This document shows, one piece after another, positions 12,478 through 17,358 of a DNA stretch of 17,358 bases (within the stretch, counting starts at the first letter, position 1; each line of letters begins with the position of its first letter). A model generated the notes under the pieces. That model was not told the DNA's origin and did no database searches. It saw nothing but the letters and a program-made list of their open reading frames with translations. Source of the DNA: an uncultured Ruminococcus sp. (GTDB taxonomy: Bacteria; Bacillota; Clostridia; Oscillospirales; Ruminococcaceae); the NCBI GenBank assembly GCA_900319195.1, contig ONNL01000037.1:1-17358 (forward strand), read 5' to 3'. The translations under genes were made by a program, and so were the position numbers.

Positions 12478-13917
12478 GTGAAACTGAGCGAATTAATTGA
12501 AAACAATGCAACGACTAATATCGGAGACGCTGAGATAGCCTCTGTTACGGACAATACCGCCAAGGTGACGAAGGGCAGCCTATTCGTCTGCATAAAGGGC
12601 GCGAAGTTCGATGGTCACAGCGCTGCTGCGGAAATGCTCGAAAAGGGAGCGGCCGCTGTTGTCTGCGACCATGACCTCGGTCTCGGTGACAGGCAGATAA
12701 TCGTCGATGATACGCGCGTCATGTATGGCAAGCTCTGTGCGGCATGGTTCGGTCATCCCGAGCGCAAGCTCAAGATGATAGGTGTCACGGGTACAAACGG
12801 CAAGACCACGATAACCACTGTTATCAAGCATATCCTCATGGAGTGCGGTCACAAGACAGGACTTGTCGGCACGATACAGAATGAGATAGGCGACGAGGTG
12901 CTCCACACGGAGAACACCACTCCCATGACCTATGACTTCGTTGAGCTGCTTGACAAAATGGTGAAGGCAGGCTGCGAGTATGTCGTTATGGAGGTGTCGT
13001 CATTCGGACTTGTCCAGCACAGGATAGGTCCCACGCGCTTCGGTACTGCGGTGTTTACGAATCTCACGCAGGACCACCTTGACTACCACAAGACAATGGA
13101 AAATTACTATCAGGCAAAGAAAATGCTCTTCGACATCTGCGACAGAGCTGTTATCAATGCCGATGATGAATACGGCAGGCGGCTCTATGACGAGATAACC
13201 TGCAAGAAGTCGTCGTACAGCACGGTCTCAAATGCGGATTTCTACGCGGACGGAGTCAAGATAAAGCCCGACGGCTCGAGCTTCTGGTTCTGCGGAGGAG
13301 GGAAGTCCCACCTTGTAAGGATAAAGATGCCCGGAGCGTTCAACGTCTCAAATGTGACCGCTGCAATTGCGGCGTGTATCAATGAGGGCATTCCGATAAA
13401 CGACATCATCGCTGCGGCAGAGAGCTGCCGCGGAGTGAGAGGACGCTGTGAGGTCATTCCCACGGGACGCGATTTCACGGTGATCTGCGACTACGCCCAC
13501 ACGCCCGACGCTATCGAGAATATCCTCAGAAGCGTCAGGGAATACACGGAAAATGACCTCATCTGTCTCTTCGGCTGCGGAGGAAACCGCGACGCTGCAA
13601 AGCGTCCGAAAATGGCAAGGGCTGCGGCAAAGTATGCCGATAAGCTGATAATCACCTCGGACAATCCGCGCGACGAGGACCCCGACGACATAATCCGCGA
13701 CATTCTCACAGGTCTTGAGGACAGCAATGTTCCCTATGAGGTGGTCACGGACAGGCGCGAGGCTATCCACCATGCGCTGAAAATTGCTGAAAAGGGCGAC
13801 ATGGTGGTGCTTGCAGGCAAGGGACACGAGGACTATCAGGTGCTCTCGGGCAACAGGAAGATACACTTCGACGAGCGTGAGGTCGTTGCTGAGGGACTCA
13901 GAGAACAGGATAATTAA
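12478..13917 (+). CDS. murE: UDP-MurNAc-L-Ala-D-Glu:meso-diaminopimelate ligase MurE
   Basis: Cytoplasmic ATP-dependent ligase adding the third amino acid to the UDP-MurNAc peptide. The 479-residue protein shows the three Mur-ligase domains: an N-terminal UDP-binding part, the ATPase centre with GTNGKT (105-110), and a C-terminal domain. It also has the TTP motif and the YAHTPDAIENIL segment. DNPR at 395-398 (in SDNPRDEDP) is the signature of enzymes that select meso-diaminopimelate rather than lysine, so this organism's wall should be DAP-type. The start is GTG 12478, eight bases after GGGAGG. No closer ATG is in frame at a suitable distance. mraY follows after 21 nt. Confidence 0.96.
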   Translation: MKLSELIENNATTNIGDAEIASVTDNTAKVTKGSLFVCIKGAKFDGHSAAAEMLEKGAAAVVCDHDLGLGDRQIIVDDTRVMYGKLCAAWFGHPERKLKMIGVTGTNGKTTITTVIKHILMECGHKTGLVGTIQNEIGDEVLHTENTTPMTYDFVELLDKMVKAGCEYVVMEVSSFGLVQHRIGPTRFGTAVFTNLTQDHLDYHKTMENYYQAKKMLFDICDRAVINADDEYGRRLYDEITCKKSSYSTVSNADFYADGVKIKPDGSSFWFCGGGKSHLVRIKMPGAFNVSNVTAAIAACINEGIPINDIIAAAESCRGVRGRCEVIPTGRDFTVICDYAHTPDAIENILRSVREYTENDLICLFGCGGNRDAAKRPKMARAAAKYADKLIITSDNPRDEDPDDIIRDILTGLEDSNVPYEVVTDRREAIHHALKIAEKGDMVVLAGKGHEDYQVLSGNRKIHFDEREVVAEGLREQDN

Positions 13918-13938
13918 TACTGGGAGTTGTTTTATTAA

Positions 13939-14976
13939 ATGCGGTTCTGGATAATAAATTTTGCGGTAACTATGCTTTCATTTGCAATTGCGGGAGTATC
14001 AGGCATCTTTCTGGTGCCGTTCCTGCATAAGCTGAAATTCGGTCAGCCTATCAAGGTGAAGGACGGTCCTAAGTGGCACGCGAAAAAGCAGGGCACACCC
14101 ACAATGGGCGGCTTCATGTTCATCATATCGACGGTCATCACGGCGATACTCGGCTACTGGCTTTACAGGTGGAGCACGAATCCCGATGTAACGAGCAAGG
14201 CGACGCTCAACAGCTTCTACCGTCTGCTGAGTGTGATAGTCTTTGCGGCACTGTTCGGACTTATCGGCTTCATTGACGATTTCATAAAGGTAGTCCGCAA
14301 GAACAACGACGGACTCTCGGCAATGCAGAAAATAGCGCTCCAGCTCGTTTTCTCGGTCGGCTTCCTCTTTGCGCTGAACAAATTCGGTGACACGTCAACA
14401 AGGCTTGACTTCGGCTTCTTCAGGACTCCCGAGCTGCATATTTTCTACTACATCATACTTATCCCCGTTATCATCTATCTCACGAATGCCGTGAACCTCA
14501 CAGACGGTATCGACGGACTCTGCGGCTCGGTGACATTCGTTGCGATGCTGATATTCACGGTATGCTGCTCAATACTCGGCAGCAATGAGATGACATACTT
14601 CACAATGGCGCTTGCAGGCGGCTGTCTCGGATTCCTTATCTGGAACTTCAACCCTGCAAAATGCTTCATGGGCGATACAGGCTCAATGTTCCTCGGAGCG
14701 TCTGTGACAGGAGTGGGACTTGTCCTTCACAAGCACCTGCTGCTGATACTTGTCGCACTCGTCTACATACTCGAGGCGCTGTCTGTTGTTATTCAGGTCA
14801 GCTACTTCAAGTACACAAAGAAGAAGTACGGCGAGGGCAGAAGAATTTTCAAGATGACACCTATCCACCACCACTTTGAGATGAGCGGATTCAGCGAATA
14901 CAAAATAGTGATAACATTTTCTGCGGCAGGCATTATCTCGGGTGTGCTGGGTATAATTACTCTGTTGGCATTCTGA
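13939..14976 (+). CDS. mraY: Phospho-N-acetylmuramoyl-pentapeptide-transferase MraY
   Basis: Integral membrane enzyme that moves phospho-MurNAc-pentapeptide from UDP to undecaprenyl phosphate, forming lipid I. The 345-residue protein has about ten hydrophobic segments and the family motifs. These are KKQGTPTMGG, the D113-D114 pair in IDDFIKV, NLTDGIDG with N186 and D189, GDTGSMFLG, and the cytoplasmic TPIHHHFE histidines (310-312). These include the Mg and substrate residues of known MraY structures. ATG 13939 has only a loosely spaced GGGAG (13922-13926, 12 nt away), suggesting modest independent initiation and reliance on coupling to murE. In the common order murD would come next; here the next gene is ftsW. 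Confidence 0.97.
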   Translation: MRFWIINFAVTMLSFAIAGVSGIFLVPFLHKLKFGQPIKVKDGPKWHAKKQGTPTMGGFMFIISTVITAILGYWLYRWSTNPDVTSKATLNSFYRLLSVIVFAALFGLIGFIDDFIKVVRKNNDGLSAMQKIALQLVFSVGFLFALNKFGDTSTRLDFGFFRTPELHIFYYIILIPVIIYLTNAVNLTDGIDGLCGSVTFVAMLIFTVCCSILGSNEMTYFTMALAGGCLGFLIWNFNPAKCFMGDTGSMFLGASVTGVGLVLHKHLLLILVALVYILEALSVVIQVSYFKYTKKKYGEGRRIFKMTPIHHHFEMSGFSEYKIVITFSAAGIISGVLGIITLLAF

Positions 14977-14997
14977 GAATAACTCGGGGAGGAAGAA

Positions 14998-16281
14998 ATG
15001 GCAAACCGTAAAAAAAGCACCAAGCGCTCTGTGCCGTCATTGACCAATGTTTTTCGCGGCGACAGCAGGAGCGGCGATATAAGTCTTTCGTTTTTTGCGT
15101 ATGTAATGATACTGCTCGTCCTCGGACTTGCAATGATGGCTTCGGCAAGCTATGCATGGGCATACAGCGAGCACGACGGCGACGGACTCTACTATGCGAA
15201 AAGTCAGATAAGAAATGCTGTGATAGGCTTTGCCGCACTCATCTTCTTCATGAAAATGGATTATCACAATTTCAGGAAGATAAGGATACCCTTCACTCAG
15301 CTGACTATCAAGAATATTCCGAAGGTACTGTATATCGGCGGACTTGTGCTGCTCATACTCGTCCTTGCGATAGGTAACGATGAGGGCGGTACTATGGGCG
15401 CAAAGCGCTGGCTCACGATCGGACCTATCAACTTTCAGCCCTCGGAGGTAGCAAAGCTTGCGATAATCATTTTCTTTGCCGACCTCATGGAGAAGGACGG
15501 AAAGAAAATGGACAAATTCGGTGTCGGTATTGCAAAATACGCGATACTCATGGGAATATACGCATTCCTGCTCTATAAGGAGCCTCACCTTTCGGGACTT
15601 ATCCTCATTGCCACAATTTCCGTTGCGATGATACTCTGCGGCGGAGCAAACAAAATGCAGTTCATAGTGCTCGGAGCTTCGGTCGTTGCAGCTGCGGCGA
15701 TAATCATAAGCTGGCAGGCGAATGTCCCGGACAGCTACGTTGCCGTGCGAATCAAGTCGTGGCAGGACCCGTTTGCAGATGTCCTCAACGACACATGGCA
15801 GACAGCAAACTCTATAATCGCCATAGGCTCGGGCGGACTCTTCGGTCTCGGACTCGGAAACTCGCGTCAGAAATACCTCTACCTCCCCGAGACAAAGAAC
15901 GACTTCGTTTTCCCGATAGTATGCGAGGAGCTCGGCTTTGTCGGAGCACTTGCGATAATACTTGTATTCTTCCTCCTCGTTGTCGAGGGATTGTCAATAG
16001 CGGTACGCTGCAAGGACCGCTTCGGAATGCTCATTGCTGTCGGAATAACCACGCAGATAGGCATTCAGACCGTACTTAACCTCGCAGTTGTCAGCAACAT
16101 GATACCCAATACGGGAATCAGCCTTCCGTTTTTCAGCTACGGCGGTACGGCACTTATAATGCAGCTTGCAGAAATGGGGATAATGCTGAATATCTCACAG
16201 CACAGGTATATCCCCGAGGAGAATCCCAACGCCAAGAAGAAAAACGGCGGAAAGGCATCAAAGGAGAAAAAACGCGCCTGA
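14998..16281 (+). CDS. ftsW: SEDS-family peptidoglycan polymerase FtsW/SpoVE
   Basis: Multi-span glycosyltransferase that polymerises lipid II into glycan strands with its partner class B PBP. The 427-residue protein starts with a basic cytoplasmic tail, then about ten membrane segments. SEDS hallmarks include KRWLTIGPINFQPSEVAKL, KEPHLSG, a long outer loop with RIKSWQDPF, and IPNTGISLPFFSYGG near the end. The C-terminus is a Lys-rich cytoplasmic tail. GGGGAGG just before ATG 14998 is a strong ribosome site. Position directly downstream of mraY and before murG matches ftsW/spoVE in Bacilli and Clostridia. Sequence alone does not separate a division from a sporulation role, and RodA is less likely because of the dcw context. 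Confidence 0.94.
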   Translation: MANRKKSTKRSVPSLTNVFRGDSRSGDISLSFFAYVMILLVLGLAMMASASYAWAYSEHDGDGLYYAKSQIRNAVIGFAALIFFMKMDYHNFRKIRIPFTQLTIKNIPKVLYIGGLVLLILVLAIGNDEGGTMGAKRWLTIGPINFQPSEVAKLAIIIFFADLMEKDGKKMDKFGVGIAKYAILMGIYAFLLYKEPHLSGLILIATISVAMILCGGANKMQFIVLGASVVAAAAIIISWQANVPDSYVAVRIKSWQDPFADVLNDTWQTANSIIAIGSGGLFGLGLGNSRQKYLYLPETKNDFVFPIVCEELGFVGALAIILVFFLLVVEGLSIAVRCKDRFGMLIAVGITTQIGIQTVLNLAVVSNMIPNTGISLPFFSYGGTALIMQLAEMGIMLNISQHRYIPEENPNAKKKNGGKASKEKKRA

Positions 16282-16306
16282 TGAGCGCTTGTAAAGGAGA
16301 TCGTTT

Positions 16307-17358
16307 ATGAGAGCACTTATTGCCTGCGGAGGTACGGGAGGACACATAAATCCCGGACTTGCGATAGCAGATATGATAAAAAAGGAATATCCCGATGCGG
16401 AGATACTTTTCGCAGGAACTCCCAACGGCATGGAGGCAAAGCTCGTCCCTGCGGCAGGCTATAAAATGGAAGCGATAAAGGTCGCAGGCTTTCAGCGCAG
16501 GATCTCGCTCGAGAACATAGGCCGCAACATCAAGGCGGCAAGCTATCTTCTCACCTCGGGAAGCAGAGCAAAGCAGATCATCGAGGGCTTCAAGCCTGAT
16601 ATTGCGATAGGTACGGGCGGATATGCCTCGGGACCCGTCATAAGAAAGGCTGCAGGAATGGGTATCCCCACGGCTATCCATGAGCAGAATGCCTACCCTG
16701 GAGTTACGAACAGACTGCTCTCAAAAGAGGTCGACCACGTAATGCTCACCGTGAAGGAAGCACTCGACTTCATGGACAAAAGCAAATTCGAGTACAGCGT
16801 TACGGGACTGCCCGTGCGCAGCAGCATAAACACGATAACAAAGTCCGAAGCGAGAAAAAAGCTCGGATTTGACGATAAATTCACGATACTTTCATTCGGC
16901 GGAAGCCTCGGCGCAGGCTGTATCAATGATACGATGACTGCGGCAATAAAGTGGCACGTCGGAAAAAAGCTTGAGATAAACCACATACACGGCTATGGCA
17001 AAAACGGCAGAGATACCGTGCCGCAGGCACTCAAGGCGGCTGGAATACCGCTGAAAAGCAACAGACTGCGCGTCACGGAGTACATAAACGACATGGACGT
17101 TTGTCTTGCGGCAGCAGACCTTGTCATCTGCCGCTCAGGAGCTTCTACGCTTGCCGAATTAGAGGCGGCAGGAAAGGCTTCGATACTCATTCCCTCACCG
17201 ATAGTTGCGGGAAATCACCAGTACCACAATGCAATGGTGCTCGGAAATGCGGGGGCAGCCGTGGTCATTGAGCAGAAGGACGCTTCGGACAAGAAGCTTA
17301 TTTCCGAGATAGAGCGCCTTTACAATGACCCCGACCTTGTGAGCGTGATGTCGCAGAG
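16307..17358 (+). CDS. murG: Lipid II synthase MurG (C-terminus cut by window end)
   Basis: Membrane-associated GT-B glycosyltransferase that adds GlcNAc from UDP-GlcNAc to lipid I, giving lipid II. The open frame runs from ATG 16307 to the window edge (350 codons), near the usual 355-370, so only a few residues are missing. Motifs in order are CGGTGGHINPG (7-17), GTGGYASGP, HEQNAYPGVTNR (from H125), SFGGSLGA, RSGASTLAELEAAGK (R276, E284) and PSPIVAGNHQYHNA. These are the lipid I and UDP-GlcNAc binding segments. GGAGA (16296-16300) lies six bases before the start, and the gene follows ftsW by 25 nt. Confidence 0.95.
   Translation, partial: MRALIACGGTGGHINPGLAIADMIKKEYPDAEILFAGTPNGMEAKLVPAAGYKMEAIKVAGFQRRISLENIGRNIKAASYLLTSGSRAKQIIEGFKPDIAIGTGGYASGPVIRKAAGMGIPTAIHEQNAYPGVTNRLLSKEVDHVMLTVKEALDFMDKSKFEYSVTGLPVRSSINTITKSEARKKLGFDDKFTILSFGGSLGAGCINDTMTAAIKWHVGKKLEINHIHGYGKNGRDTVPQALKAAGIPLKSNRLRVTEYINDMDVCLAAADLVICRSGASTLAELEAAGKASILIPSPIVAGNHQYHNAMVLGNAGAAVVIEQKDASDKKLISEIERLYNDPDLVSVMSQ

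Overview
The window looks like chromosomal DNA of an anaerobic Firmicute of the Clostridia/Oscillospiraceae type, most like Ruminococcus. The grounds are the classical dcw cell-wall cluster, a ThiI without a rhodanese domain beside its own cysteine desulfurase, class B sortases, a SpoIID-family protein, strong Shine-Dalgarno sites, heavy use of ATA for Ile, and a GC-balanced composition. The genus is inferred from memory of such proteins, not from a search. All supported genes lie on the + strand. There are no tRNAs, rRNAs, insertion sequences or CRISPR arrays.

Left part (1-7490). A 29-bp direct repeat carries sigma-A-type promoters, and the second copy drives a cysteine desulfurase (158-1294). 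This is followed almost without gaps by thiI (1297-2475), a stand-alone CinA C-terminal/PncC-type amidase (2516-3085) and two tandem class B sortases (3082-4929 and 4922-5926). After a 150-nt structured leader comes a secreted SpoIID/LytB-domain protein (ORF to 7419). A strong intrinsic terminator at 7439-7490 closes the unit. The first two genes form a tRNA 4-thiouridine sulfur-transfer pair. The last three are envelope proteins. The most unusual gene is the SpoIID-like one. Its GWGHGVGMSQ segment, which is C-terminal in the canonical domain, comes before the catalytic-Glu segment, so the domain appears circularly permuted. Its best-placed start codon is AUA.

Right part (7491-17358). A dcw operon begins with a sigma-A promoter (7666-7694). 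Ten-bp-spaced AAGGTG repeats lie at the predicted transcription start and again about 180 bp upstream, and they are good candidates for MraZ operators. The genes are mraZ, rsmH, an ftsL-like gene, a class B PBP with two PASTA domains, murE (meso-DAP type), mraY, ftsW/spoVE and murG (cut by the window end). Together they encode the regulator, the cytoplasmic and lipid steps of peptidoglycan precursor synthesis, and the septal SEDS/PBP polymerase-crosslinker pair. Two departures from the common order stand out. murD is missing between mraY and ftsW. A 317-nt gene-free stretch with four hairpins, the last terminator-like, lies between ftsL and the PBP gene.

Main items for follow-up are the permuted SpoIID domain and its relocated Cys cluster, the AUA start, two uncharacterised structured leaders (about 5950-6060 and 9728-9982), the MraZ box pairs, and a sortase with a roughly 285-residue acidic cytoplasmic extension.
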